From CAIWHR01 sp963726765 (GTDB lineage: Bacteria > Pseudomonadota > Gammaproteobacteria > Burkholderiales > Casimicrobiaceae): a DNA stretch of 64,000 nucleotides. The position numbers were made by a program, and so were the translations under genes. The DNA is taken from contig CAVSDH010000011.1 in assembly GCA_963726765.1 (NCBI GenBank), positions 310,001-374,000 of the forward strand, given 5' to 3'. Below the pieces are notes generated by a model. That model was not told the origin of the DNA. It ran no database searches and worked only from the letters and a program-made list of their open reading frames with translations. Shown here one piece after another: positions 52,062 to 60,435 of the stretch (position 1 is its first letter; each line of letters starts with the position of its first letter).

Positions 52062-53252
52062 CTACGCGGGCAGGCACGCCGGTCCCAGCGGTCCGAAGCT
52101 CTTGTAGGTCAGGATGAACTCCCGGTGGCCGAGCGCTTCGGACTTGGTCCGCTCGCCATTGCCGACGCGCTGCACGAGGTCGTAGATTTCGCGCCCGACG
52201 TCCGGCAGCGATGCGCGGCCCTCGAGGATGCGCCCGGCGTCGACGTCCATGTCCTCCTCCATCCGCTTGTAGGTCTCGGGATTGGCGCAGACCTTGATCA
52301 CCGGGGCGATCGCGGACCCGACGACCGAGCCGCGACCGGTCGAGAACAGAATCACCTGCGAACCGCAGGCAATGAGCTCCGCGATTTCCGCGTTGTCGTT
52401 GATGTTGGGAAAGCCGAAGCGCACGTCGCCATCGGGCACGACGTCGAGGAGATACAGCCCCTTCGTCGGCGGCTCGATCCCCGGCTTGACGATCCCGTCG
52501 ATGGTCGACTGCCCCGACTTCGCGTACGCGCCCAGCGACTTCTCCTCGATCGTCGTGAGACCGCCGTCGGCGTTGCCGGGCGCGAAGCTCGCGTAACCGA
52601 GCGTGGCGTAATACAGCGCGGCCTTGGCGACGGTGCGCTTCAATTCCTCACCCAGCGCGGGAGTCCTTGCTCGCGCAGCCATCAGGTGTTCCATTCCGAT
52701 GAGCTCGCCCGTCTCTTCGAAGATCGTCTTCGCGCCATCGCGGACGAGAAGATCGAAGGCGATGCCCATCGCCGGATTGGCGGTGAGCCCGGAGGTTGCG
52801 TCCGAGCCGCCGCAGATCGTGCCGACGGTCAGCTCGTCGATGCGCATGGGAACGGAGGGCTTCTCGGCGAGCAGCGGGAGCGTCTGCGCAATCCACTCGC
52901 GTCCCGCGGCAATCGTCTTCGTGGTTCCGCCCGACTCCTGGATGGCGAGCGTGCGTACGGGCCGCCCCGACGACTCGACGGTCCGCGCGAGCCTCCGCCG
53001 GTCGAAGCCCTCGCAACCCAGCGAAACGAGCAGCGCAGCGCCGACGTTGGGATGCGTGCACAGCTTTTCGAGCATGCCGAGCGCGTAGGCATTCGGGTAG
53101 CATCCGGGGAAGCCGATCAGGTGGACCGCGTCGTCGGATGCGCCGGCGGCGATGGCGCGCGCGACGTGATGCGCGCACTCGACCAGGTAGACGACGACGG
53201 CGACGTTGCGAATGCCCTTGCGGCCGTCGGCGCGCGGATATCCGGCGAGCAC
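52062..53252 (-). CDS. UxaA-family dehydratase, large subunit
   Basis: A 396-residue protein starting at GTG 53250-53252, four bases after the small-subunit stop. Catalytic domain motifs: YPRADGRKGIRNVAVVVYLV, LIGFPGCYPNAYALGMLEKL, ICGGSDATSGLTANPAMG, ASFAPGNADGGLTTIEEKS and LFSTGRGSVVGSAIAPVIKV. The split into SAF small and catalytic large subunits resembles SuyAB sulfolactate sulfo-lyase and split altronate dehydratases. Reaction: elimination of water (or sulfite) from a 2-hydroxy acid. The RraA-like gene is next to it on the same strand, upstream. Confidence 0.85.
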   Translation of the reverse strand: MLAGYPRADGRKGIRNVAVVVYLVECAHHVARAIAAGASDDAVHLIGFPGCYPNAYALGMLEKLCTHPNVGAALLVSLGCEGFDRRRLARTVESSGRPVRTLAIQESGGTTKTIAAGREWIAQTLPLLAEKPSVPMRIDELTVGTICGGSDATSGLTANPAMGIAFDLLVRDGAKTIFEETGELIGMEHLMAARARTPALGEELKRTVAKAALYYATLGYASFAPGNADGGLTTIEEKSLGAYAKSGQSTIDGIVKPGIEPPTKGLYLLDVVPDGDVRFGFPNINDNAEIAELIACGSQVILFSTGRGSVVGSAIAPVIKVCANPETYKRMEEDMDVDAGRILEGRASLPDVGREIYDLVQRVGNGERTKSEALGHREFILTYKSFGPLGPACLPA

Positions 53253-53256
53253 CGTG

Positions 53257-53556
53257 CTATCCGGGGAGCGTGTACGTCGGGAGGTAGCCGCTCTCGACGT
53301 TGTGCGTGTGAACGTGCCCGCCGGGTGCGATCGCCTGCGTGGCCCGTCCGATCGGGCAGCTGTATTTCACGATGATGTCGCCGGCGGCGATCGGCTGTGC
53401 CGCCACCTTGTGGCCGACCGCCGTATTCCGCTCGACGGTGAGTTCGACGCCATCGAGCACGACCGTTTCGCCGGCCTTGAGCGGTCGCAAGGCGACCGCG
53501 ATATTGTCGCGCGGCGAAAGGCGCATCACTGCCGGCGCGACCGGTTCAGCACCCAT
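53257..53556 (-). CDS. SAF-domain small subunit of the UxaA-type dehydratase
   Basis: A 99-residue protein: RLSPRDNIAVALRPLKAGET, then VERNTAVGHKVAAQPIAAGD, then YSCPIGRATQAIAPGGHVHT and HNVESGYLPTYTLPG. This is the complete SAF domain of UxaA/SuyA-type enzymes, with His residues near the C-terminus that help form the metal site. ATG 53554-53556 chosen; an ATG at 53524-53526 is also possible. Four bases separate its stop from the large-subunit start, so the two are translated together. Confidence 0.85.
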   Translation of the reverse strand: MGAEPVAPAVMRLSPRDNIAVALRPLKAGETVVLDGVELTVERNTAVGHKVAAQPIAAGDIIVKYSCPIGRATQAIAPGGHVHTHNVESGYLPTYTLPG

Positions 53557-53582
53557 GCGCGGCACCGGGCGAATCGCGGCCG

Positions 53583-54230
53583 TCAGAACTTGCCATAGCG
53601 GTTGTACGCCTCGACCGGGTCCATGCCGCCGATCAGCGCGCGGCGCATTTCGCTCTCGGTTGCCACGACCTCCTCGGTCTTCGTCACGACCTCCTCGGCG
53701 ATCGACTGCGGGACGATCACCACGCCGTCGCGATCGCCGAGCAGGTAGTCGCCGGTCGAAATCGTGACCGAACCGATGGTAACGGGCTCGCCGTAGCGGT
53801 CCGGAATCCAGCGCGCGACGACGTCGGAAGGCGTGAGGAACGAACAGAAAACCGGAAAGCCCTGCGCGAGGACGAGATCGGTGTCGCGCGAGCCGCCGTC
53901 GACCACGTATCCCAGCACGCCGCGCGCGGCGAGCGTCTGCGCGGAGAGCTCGCCCATGAGCGCGATCTCGTGATTGTTCGGCTGGCAGACCACCACGTGG
54001 CCCGCCGGCGCCTTCGCGAGCAGCGTGCACCAGCCAAGCAACGTCTCGTGCCGGGTCTTCGTGCGGTCGACGTGGCCCGAAACGGTCCACACGGGCCCGG
54101 CGATCTTCGTTCCGGGCGCGATCGCCTTGATGGCGGGCGGCAGCACGATGTTCTCGTGCCCCATCATCCGCAGCACGTCGTGCACGGCGCCGGTGTAGCA
54201 GCGCGCGAGGCGGTCGGTCAGTGTCGTCAT
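53583..54230 (-). CDS. RraA-like / 4-hydroxy-4-methyl-2-oxoglutarate aldolase family protein
   Basis: A 215-residue protein. The RraA/HMG-aldolase core is seen in IAGPVWTVSGHVDRTKTRHE, NNHEIALMGELSAQTLAARG and GYVVDGGSRDTDLVLAQGFP (GGSRD holds the metal/oxoacid-binding Arg-Asp). The C-terminal extension (GDYLLGDRDGVVIVPQSIAE) belongs to the aldolase rather than the RNase E regulator branch. It would cleave a 4-hydroxy-2-oxo acid to pyruvate plus another product. Being immediately upstream of the UxaA pair (26 bases), it probably uses the 2-keto acid made by that dehydratase or serves a parallel step. Confidence 0.85.
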   Translation of the reverse strand: MTTLTDRLARCYTGAVHDVLRMMGHENIVLPPAIKAIAPGTKIAGPVWTVSGHVDRTKTRHETLLGWCTLLAKAPAGHVVVCQPNNHEIALMGELSAQTLAARGVLGYVVDGGSRDTDLVLAQGFPVFCSFLTPSDVVARWIPDRYGEPVTIGSVTISTGDYLLGDRDGVVIVPQSIAEEVVTKTEEVVATESEMRRALIGGMDPVEAYNRYGKF

Positions 54231-54433
54231 GGCGGTGTCACGCGCTTCGCAGGCAACGCGGCCTGCCGTCGAAAAGCACTCCCGGATGCGCGCCGGAATG
54301 GTGCGCCACCTTCGATGCGGAAGCAACCGGCGTCGAAGGGCGCCGGCGGCCCCGAAACTGCGTGCCATCCATCGAACCCGGCGACAATGGACACGCTTGA
54401 TCGAGCATTCGCGGACTTCGTCCCGCGCGGGAT

Positions 54434-55519
54434 TCAGATGAGGTCGAGCTGCCGGGGACCATCCGGCACCGGTGGCCGGAAGCGAGTGGTGGCTAGCGGC
54501 ACGTTGCGCTCCGCGTTGAGACCAAGGCGACGGCATGCCAGACGAAAGCGCTTTCGGATCAGGTCGGCGTACTGCCCCTGGCCGTGCATGCGCTTGCCGA
54601 AGCGCGGATCGTTGTCGCGGCCGCCGCGAATGTCCTGCACGATGCTCATGACGTGCGCGGCGCGCAACGGGTAATGCGTGTCGAGCCAGGCACGGAACAG
54701 GGGCGCCACCTCGCGCGGCAGGCGGAGCAATGTGTACCCGGCATGCGTCGCGCCCGCCGCGGCCGCAGCTTCCAGGATCGATTCCATGTCCTTGTCGGTG
54801 AGCTGCGGAACGACCGGCGCGACGTTGACACCCACGGAGATCCCCGCGGTCGCGAGCGTCCTGACGATCTCGAGACGTCGGTGCGGCGCGGCGGCGCGCG
54901 GGTCGAGCTTTCGCGCGAGCTCACGGTCCAGCATCGCGATCGAAACGAAGACCCTTACCAGGTTCTTCGCCGCGAGCGGTGCGAGCAGGTCGAGGTCGCG
55001 CAGGACGAGCGCGCCTTTGGTCGTGATCGTCAGCGGATGCTCGCAGGCGGCGAGCACTTCGATGACGCTGCGCGTGATCTTCAGCTCGCGCTCGATCGGC
55101 TGGTAGGGGTCGGTGTTGCTGCCGAGCGCGATCGGGTCGCAGACGTAACCCGGTTTGCGAAGCTCGTCGCGAAGGAGCTCCGCCGCGTTGGGCTTGGCGA
55201 AGAGCTTCGTCTCGAAATCGAGCCCCGGGGAGAGGTCGAGATAGGCGTGCGACGGTCGCGCATAGCAGTAGACGCACCCGTGCTCGCAGCCCTGATACGG
55301 GTTGATCGACTGGGTGTACGGGATATCGGGCGATTCGTTGCGGGCGATGATCGTGCGTGCGTTCTGGATGCGCACGACGGTCTTCGACGGTGGCGGCGCG
55401 CCATCGTCGGCGTCCACTACCCAGCCGTCGTCCACTGCCTCGCGCTGCTCGCGGCGGAAGCGGTTTTCCGGATTGAACGTCGCGCCGCGGCCTTTCGTCG
55501 GCGGCGCCGGGCCGGCCAT
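54434..55519 (-). CDS. PA0069-family radical SAM protein
   Basis: A 361-residue protein, ATG 55517-55519. The radical SAM cluster motif is CEHGCVYCYARPSHAYLDLS (CxxxCxxC). Other family parts: ARTIIARNESPDIPYTQSIN, GSNTDPYQPIERELKITRS, TITTKGALVLRDLDLLAPL and MSIVQDIRGGRDNDPRFGKR. This is the SplB-related PA0069 family, whose reaction is unknown. The long frame extends upstream through the OsmC gene in another frame without meaning. It follows the OsmC gene by 14 bases. Confidence 0.9.
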   Translation of the reverse strand: MAGPAPPTKGRGATFNPENRFRREQREAVDDGWVVDADDGAPPPSKTVVRIQNARTIIARNESPDIPYTQSINPYQGCEHGCVYCYARPSHAYLDLSPGLDFETKLFAKPNAAELLRDELRKPGYVCDPIALGSNTDPYQPIERELKITRSVIEVLAACEHPLTITTKGALVLRDLDLLAPLAAKNLVRVFVSIAMLDRELARKLDPRAAAPHRRLEIVRTLATAGISVGVNVAPVVPQLTDKDMESILEAAAAAGATHAGYTLLRLPREVAPLFRAWLDTHYPLRAAHVMSIVQDIRGGRDNDPRFGKRMHGQGQYADLIRKRFRLACRRLGLNAERNVPLATTRFRPPVPDGPRQLDLI

Positions 55520-55533
55520 GCGCAGACTTCCCG

Positions 55534-55965
55534 TCAGGTCGCGAGCGCCGCGTCCAGCGTGATCGTGATCGACGGCGATAGCGCGCGCGAGACGACACAC
55601 CCCGACTTCGCGCCGGACGCGAATTCGGCGAATTTCGCAGCGTCGATTCCCGGAACGCGGGCGCGGGTGGTGAGATGCACCGCCGTGATCGTCGGCTTGC
55701 CGTCGACCTGATCCATGGTCAGGACCGCTTCGCTGTCGATGACCTCCGCCGTAAAGCCCGCATTGTTGAGCGTGAACGACAGCGCCATCGTGTAACAGCC
55801 CGCATGCGCGGCGGCGATGAGTTCCTCGGGATTCGTGCCCTTGCCGTCGCCGAAGCGCGCCTTGAACGAATACGGCGTGTCCTTCAGCGTGCCGCTCTGC
55901 GCGGAGAGCGTGCCAGCACCTTCCTGCGTGCTGCCTTGCCAATGTGCCGAAGCCTTGCGTTTCAT
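55534..55965 (-). CDS. OsmC-family peroxiredoxin
   Basis: A 143-residue protein with AGGAGACGAGC before ATG. Catalytic cysteines: Cys in IAAAHAGCYTMALSF and Cys in SGAKSGCVVSRALS, the usual OsmC pair that reduces organic hydroperoxides. Length and fold (KASAHWQGSTQEGAGTLSAQ start, ITITLDAALAT end) are typical. Divergent from metY, with the radical SAM gene downstream. Confidence 0.93.
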   Translation of the reverse strand: MKRKASAHWQGSTQEGAGTLSAQSGTLKDTPYSFKARFGDGKGTNPEELIAAAHAGCYTMALSFTLNNAGFTAEVIDSEAVLTMDQVDGKPTITAVHLTTRARVPGIDAAKFAEFASGAKSGCVVSRALSPSITITLDAALAT

Positions 55966-56116
55966 GCTCGTCTCCTGTTTGCGGCCGTCGCATCGTTGCG
56001 ACGGAAAGGGCGGAAATCGAAAGGCTATTCTACGCCGGACCGTGCGCGCGACCGCGGTGCGCGGCGTTGCGCTACCATAGGCGCGCTCGCGCGCCCGATC
56101 GGACAAGCCCTACGCA

Positions 56117-57424
56117 ATGGCCAAGCCCAGAACGCCGCATTTCGACACGCTGTCGCTGCACGCGGGCGCCGTGCCCGACCCCGCGACCGGCGCGCGGGCG
56201 ACACCGATCTACCAGTCGGCATCGTTCGTCTTCCCGGACGGCGACCGCGCGGCGGCGCTGTTCGACATGGAGCGCCCCGGCCATGTCTACTCGAGGATCT
56301 CGAACCCGACGTGCGCCGTGCTGGAGGAGCGGATCGCGGCACTCGAGGGAGGCGTCGGCGCGATCGCCACGGCGAGCGGGCAGGCGGCGATGCACCTTGC
56401 GATCGCGACCCTGCTCTCGGCCGGCTCGCACATCGTGGCCTCGCGCGCGCTCTACGGCGGCTCGCACAATCTCCTCGACTACACGCTGCCGCGCTTCGGC
56501 ATCGAGACGACGTTCGTCGACGGGCGCGACATCGATGCCTGGCGCGCGGCGATCCGTCCGGAAACGCGCGTGCTGTTCGGCGAGACGCTCGGCAATCCCG
56601 GCCTCGACGTGCTCGACGTCCCCCGCGTCGCGGAACTCGCGCACGAGCACGGGCTGCCGCTCCTCGTCGACTCGACGTTCACGACGCCCTACCTGATGCA
56701 GCCCTTCGCGCACGGCGCGGACCTCGTCTTCCATTCTGCGACCAAGTTCCTGTCCGGCCACGGGGTCGTGATCGGCGGGTTGCTCGTCGATTCGGGACGT
56801 TTCGACTGGAACGCTCCGGCATCGCGGGCCAAGTTCCCGACGCTGACCGAGCCCTACGCGGGTTTCCACGACATGGTGTTCAGCGAAGAGTCGACGACGG
56901 CCGCGTTCCTGCTGCGCGCACGGCGCGAAGGCGTCCGCGACTTCGGCGCGTGCATGGCACCGTTCACCGCATTCCAGATCCTCCAGGGGATCGAGACGCT
57001 CCCGCTGCGCATGGCGCGTCACGTGGAGAACACGCGCAAGATCGTGGCGTTTGTCGCGGCACACCCGTTGGTGGCGAAGGTCGCCTATCCGGAGCTCCCC
57101 GATCATCCCGACCATGCGCTCGCGCAGAAGCTCCTGCCGCACGGTTGCGGCGCCGTTTTCAGCTTCAACCTCGCGGGCAGCCGGGCGCAGGGGCGCAAGT
57201 TCATCGAATCGTTGAAGATCTTTTCACACCTTGCGAACGTCGGCGACGCCAAGTCGCTGGTCATCCATCCTGCGAGCACGACGCACTTCCGGATGTCGGC
57301 GACCGAGCTCGCGAAGGCGGGCATCACCGAGGGAACCATCCGCCTTTCGATCGGACTCGAGAATCCGGACGACCTGATCGACGACTTGAGCCGCGCGCTG
57401 CACGCCGCAGGCAAGGCCGCCTGA
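56117..57424 (+). CDS. metY: O-acetylhomoserine aminocarboxypropyltransferase (MetY)
   Basis: A 435-residue PLP enzyme, intact. HFDTLSLHAGAVPDPATGAR start, YSRISNPTCAVLEERIAALE, ASGQAAMHLAIATLL, the PLP-lysine motif FHSATKFLSGHGVVIGG and HPASTTHFRMSATELAKAGI. The length favours MetY (O-acetylhomoserine plus sulfide to homocysteine) over the shorter MetZ. Cys/Met metabolism PLP family. Followed after 4 bases by the alpha/beta hydrolase gene; the upstream OsmC gene is divergent. Confidence 0.93.
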   Translation: MAKPRTPHFDTLSLHAGAVPDPATGARATPIYQSASFVFPDGDRAAALFDMERPGHVYSRISNPTCAVLEERIAALEGGVGAIATASGQAAMHLAIATLLSAGSHIVASRALYGGSHNLLDYTLPRFGIETTFVDGRDIDAWRAAIRPETRVLFGETLGNPGLDVLDVPRVAELAHEHGLPLLVDSTFTTPYLMQPFAHGADLVFHSATKFLSGHGVVIGGLLVDSGRFDWNAPASRAKFPTLTEPYAGFHDMVFSEESTTAAFLLRARREGVRDFGACMAPFTAFQILQGIETLPLRMARHVENTRKIVAFVAAHPLVAKVAYPELPDHPDHALAQKLLPHGCGAVFSFNLAGSRAQGRKFIESLKIFSHLANVGDAKSLVIHPASTTHFRMSATELAKAGITEGTIRLSIGLENPDDLIDDLSRALHAAGKAA

Positions 57425-57428
57425 GTGC

Positions 57429-58220
57429 ATGCATCTCGACGTGAGGAGACGCGAGGTCTACGCGTACACGAGTTCGCGTCCGCTCGGTCGCGACGCAGCC
57501 GACGATCGTGTTCGTTCACGGCGCCGCGCACGACCACAGCGTGTGGGCGTGGCAGGCGCGCTACTTCGCGCACCACGGATTCAACGTGCTGGCGGTCGAT
57601 CTGCCGGGCCACGGCAGATCGGCGGGCGAGGCGCTCGATTCCGTCGAGGCGATTGCGAACTGGATCCCGGATCTGCTCGATGTCGCCGGCATCGATCGCG
57701 CGGCGCTGGTCGGGCATTCGCTGGGCTCGCTCGCCGCGCTCGAAGCGGCCGCGCGGCACCCGCGCGCGTCGACCGGATCGCGCTTCTCGGGCCGGCGGTG
57801 CCGATGACGGTGAGCGACGAATTGCTCGCGGCGGCGCGCGACAGCCAGCACCTCGCCTACGAGCTCATCAACGGCTGGTCGTTCAGCGGAGCGCGACAGC
57901 TCGGCGGCAACGCCGTGCCCGGCATGTGGATGACGGGAAACGCGATGCGCCTCATGGAGCGCAACCGGCCCGGCGTGCTGGCGACCGACCTCGGTGCGTG
58001 CCATGCGTACGCGGCCGGGCTTGCCTCCGCTGCCACCGTACGGTGCCCCGTCCTCGCGATCGTCGGCGCCCTCGACATCATGGCGCCCGTGCGCAGCGCC
58101 CAGGCGCTGATCGCGGCGCTTCCGGCGGTAAAGGTCGTCACGCTGGCGCACAGTGGCCACGCGCTGATGGCCGAGGAGCCCGACGCCGTTCTCGACGCGC
58201 TGCGCGACTTCCTTTCCTGA
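57429..58220 (+). CDS. Alpha/beta hydrolase, frame-interrupted
   Basis: About 262 residues. N-terminal MHLDVRRREVYAYT; then after a +1 slip near 57495 TIVFVHGAAHDHSVWAWQAR, VLAVDLPGHGRSAGEA, the nucleophile elbow AALVGHSLGSLAALEAA; then after a one-base loss near 57770 VDRIALLGPAVPMTVSDELL, VLAIVGALDIMAPVRSAQAL (acid) and TLAHSGHALMAEEPDAVLDA (His). The Ser-Asp-His triad is complete. The loss near 57770 is explained by one missing G. Hydrolyses an unknown ester or related bond; adjacent to metY, possibly cotranscribed. Confidence 0.85.
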   Translation: MHLDVRRREVYAYTSSRPLGRDAADDRVRSRRRARPQRVGVAGALLRAPRIQRAGGRSAGPRQIGGRGARFRRGDCELDPGSARCRRHRSRGAGRAFAGLARRARSGRAAPARVDRIALLGPAVPMTVSDELLAAARDSQHLAYELINGWSFSGARQLGGNAVPGMWMTGNAMRLMERNRPGVLATDLGACHAYAAGLASAATVRCPVLAIVGALDIMAPVRSAQALIAALPAVKVVTLAHSGHALMAEEPDAVLDALRDFLS

Positions 58221-58232
58221 ACCGGAGGCGCG

Positions 58233-58787
58233 TCAGCGGCGCTTCCACTTGATCGAGCAGCCCACCGACGCGTGCTGCACGGCCGGCGCCCGGCCCGTGC
58301 GCGCAACGTCCACCATCGCGGTGAACAGCTCGCGCGGCGCCGCCGGATCGGGCGAGCGACCGGAGCCGTCGAGACGACCGCGATAGACGAGCTTCAGGTC
58401 ACGGTCGTAGCCGAAGAAATCCGGCGTGCAGACGGCGCCGTACGCCTGCGCGACCTCCTGCGTCTCGTCGAAGAGGTAAGGAAACGGGAACGCAAGCCTC
58501 GCCGACAGCGCCTTCATGTTGTCGAACGAGTCGTCGGGATAGTCGGCCGGGTCGTTGCTCATGATCGCGACGCTGCCGATGCCGTGGGGCGTGAGGTCGC
58601 GCATGTCGCGAACGATCTTGTCGACGACCGCCTTCACGTACGGGCAGTGGTTGCAGATGAACATCACGACGGTGCCGTGCGTGCCCCGGATCGACGAGAG
58701 CGTGTGGCGGCGTCCGTCGGTGCCCGGGAGGTCGAACGGCGGCGCGACGGAGCCGGGAGCGCCGGGAGATGTCGTAAGCGTCGGCAT
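58233..58787 (-). CDS. Thioredoxin-fold peroxiredoxin-like protein
   Basis: A 184-residue protein with GAGGAAAC before ATG (58785-58787). The AhpC/TSA-Redoxin fold: GSVAPPFDLPGTDGRRHTLS, VVMFICNHCPYVKAVVDKIV (the single Cys of NHCPYVKA), AIMSNDPADYPDDSFDNMKA and YGAVCTPDFFGYDRDLKLVY. This subgroup has one N-terminal active cysteine and a later CTPDFF. Probably a thiol-dependent reductase. Converges with the alpha/beta hydrolase; the next gene is divergent. Confidence 0.88.
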   Translation of the reverse strand: MPTLTTSPGAPGSVAPPFDLPGTDGRRHTLSSIRGTHGTVVMFICNHCPYVKAVVDKIVRDMRDLTPHGIGSVAIMSNDPADYPDDSFDNMKALSARLAFPFPYLFDETQEVAQAYGAVCTPDFFGYDRDLKLVYRGRLDGSGRSPDPAAPRELFTAMVDVARTGRAPAVQHASVGCSIKWKRR

Positions 58788-58856
58788 GTTTCCTCGCGTG
58801 GTGATCTCGCGGAGTGTGTCAAAATCGTACCACGTTAGATCACGCTCCTGATTGCG

Positions 58857-59693
58857 ATGCAGGTTGTCCGCCACACCGATCCCGAAGCATTCATTGCCGC
58901 CGCCGCGCCGATGATGGCGCGCGGCGAAGCGTCGGCCAGCTTTTTCACCGCGCTCGCCTACCGAATGAAGAATTCACCGCTGCCGGCGGACGAGCGCGTC
59001 TATCTCGCGGCGTTCGGCGACATCGGCGTCGCGGTCAGGCGCGACGACGGCCCGGTCGTCATCGGTCAGAGCGCCCCGCGCGCCGCCGCGGCGTTCGCGC
59101 GGGATCTGGCACCCGACTGGCCCGAGCTTCAGGGCGTCGTCGGCGCGCTGGACGCGAGCGAAGCCTTTGCACGGCAGTGGCGGGACCTCACCGGTCGCCG
59201 TCATGTCCTGCGGGTTCACATGCGCCAGCACGCGCTGTCGGCGATCGCGGAAGCTCCTTCGGCGCCGGGCGCGATGCGCGTCGCCGGGGAAGGCGATCAC
59301 GATTGGCTGCTCGACGCGCAATTCGCGTTCGTCGCCGAAGTCGGCGTTCCGGACACGCCGGAGCGGATCCGGTCGACGCTTCCGACGCGGCTCGCGCGCG
59401 GCGAGATCCGCATCTGGGACGACGGCTGCCCTGTGGCGTTCGCCGGATTCAGCGACGCTGCGCCGGACTTTGCGCGCATCGCGCCGGTATACACGCCGCC
59501 CGACCGCCGCCGATGCGGCTATGCAACGGCGCTCGTCGCTTCGATGTCGCGCGAGCTCCTGTCCCGCGGCAAGCGCCGCCTGTTCCTCGCGACGGACGTC
59601 GCGAATCCCACGTCGAACGCCATCTACGCGCGCATAGGCTTCGTGCCGGAATCCGACGATTACCATTTCGACCTCGTCGACGCCGTGTCGTAG
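58857..59693 (+). CDS. GNAT-family N-acetyltransferase
   Basis: A 278-residue intact protein. The C-terminal GNAT core has RIAPVYTPPDRRRCGYATAL (acetyl-CoA loop R/QxxGxG/A variant), VASMSRELLSRGKRRLFLAT and NPTSNAIYARIGFVPESDDY. The N-terminal ~110 residues are a less conserved extension seen in two-domain GNAT proteins. The acetyl acceptor is unknown. Four bases separate it from rsmE. Confidence 0.83.
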   Translation: MQVVRHTDPEAFIAAAAPMMARGEASASFFTALAYRMKNSPLPADERVYLAAFGDIGVAVRRDDGPVVIGQSAPRAAAAFARDLAPDWPELQGVVGALDASEAFARQWRDLTGRRHVLRVHMRQHALSAIAEAPSAPGAMRVAGEGDHDWLLDAQFAFVAEVGVPDTPERIRSTLPTRLARGEIRIWDDGCPVAFAGFSDAAPDFARIAPVYTPPDRRRCGYATALVASMSRELLSRGKRRLFLATDVANPTSNAIYARIGFVPESDDYHFDLVDAVS

Positions 59694-59696
59694 GCC

Positions 59697-60435
59697 ATGC
59701 CGACTCCACGTTTTTTCGTATCCCTGGAGCATTTGCCGAGCGCCGTCGGGCGTACGATCGCGCTCCCTGCGGCGGCGGCGCACCACGCGGTCCGGGTCTT
59801 GCGGCTCGCGGTCGGCGATGCGCTGACGTTGTTCGATGGTGCCGGCGGGGAGTACAAGGCGACGCTCGCGCGCGCGGAACGCGGCGACGTTCCTCGTGCA
59901 CGTCGATTCGCGCGACCCGACCGAGCGGGAATCGCCGCTGCAGGTGACCCTCGCGCAGGCGATCTGCGCCAACGATGCGATGGACTACGCGGTGCGCAAG
60001 GCGGTGGAAATGGGCGTAACGGCCATCCAGCCGCTCGTGACCGGGCGCAGCGCGCCGCTGCCCGCGGGCGAGCGCGGCGACAAGCGTCTCGCGCACTGGA
60101 GGGGCATTGCGGTGGCAGCGTGCGAGCAATGCGGGCGCAATCGCATTCCACCCGTCACGTCGCCGGCACCCTGGAGTGACTGGCTCCGGTCCTGGAAGGG
60201 CACGGGCGTCGTGTTTTCGCCCGAGGCGGCGGTGCCATTCGCCGCGCTGTCGCCGCCGACGTGGCCCATCGCGCTGACCATCGGACCGGAAGGCGGATTC
60301 TCGGACGGCGAAGTCGAGGCTGCGCGAAACGCGGGATTTCACGCGGTATCGCTGGGTCCGCGCGTGCTGCGCACCGATACGGCCGCCGTGGCTGCGCTGG
60401 CCGCGATTCAGACACTGTGGGGCGACCTGCGATGA
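59697..60435 (+). CDS. rsmE: 16S rRNA (uracil1498-N3)-methyltransferase RsmE, one frame slip
   Basis: About 245 residues. PUA-like N-terminus: RFFVSLEHLPSAVGRTIALP, HHAVRVLRLAVGDALTLFDG. After a +1 shift near 59885: FLVHVDSRDPTERESPLQVT, LAQAICANDAMDYAVRKAVE, the SPOUT knot LTIGPEGGFSDGEVEAARNA and SLGPRVLRTDTAAVAALAAI. Methylates U1498 of 16S rRNA. A widely conserved housekeeping gene broken only by one surplus base is good evidence for sequence error. Its TGA overlaps the next ATG. Confidence 0.9.

Noticed and set aside
56117..57424. MetZ (O-succinylhomoserine sulfhydrylase)
   Set aside because: The length of 435 residues and motif spacing fit MetY better.
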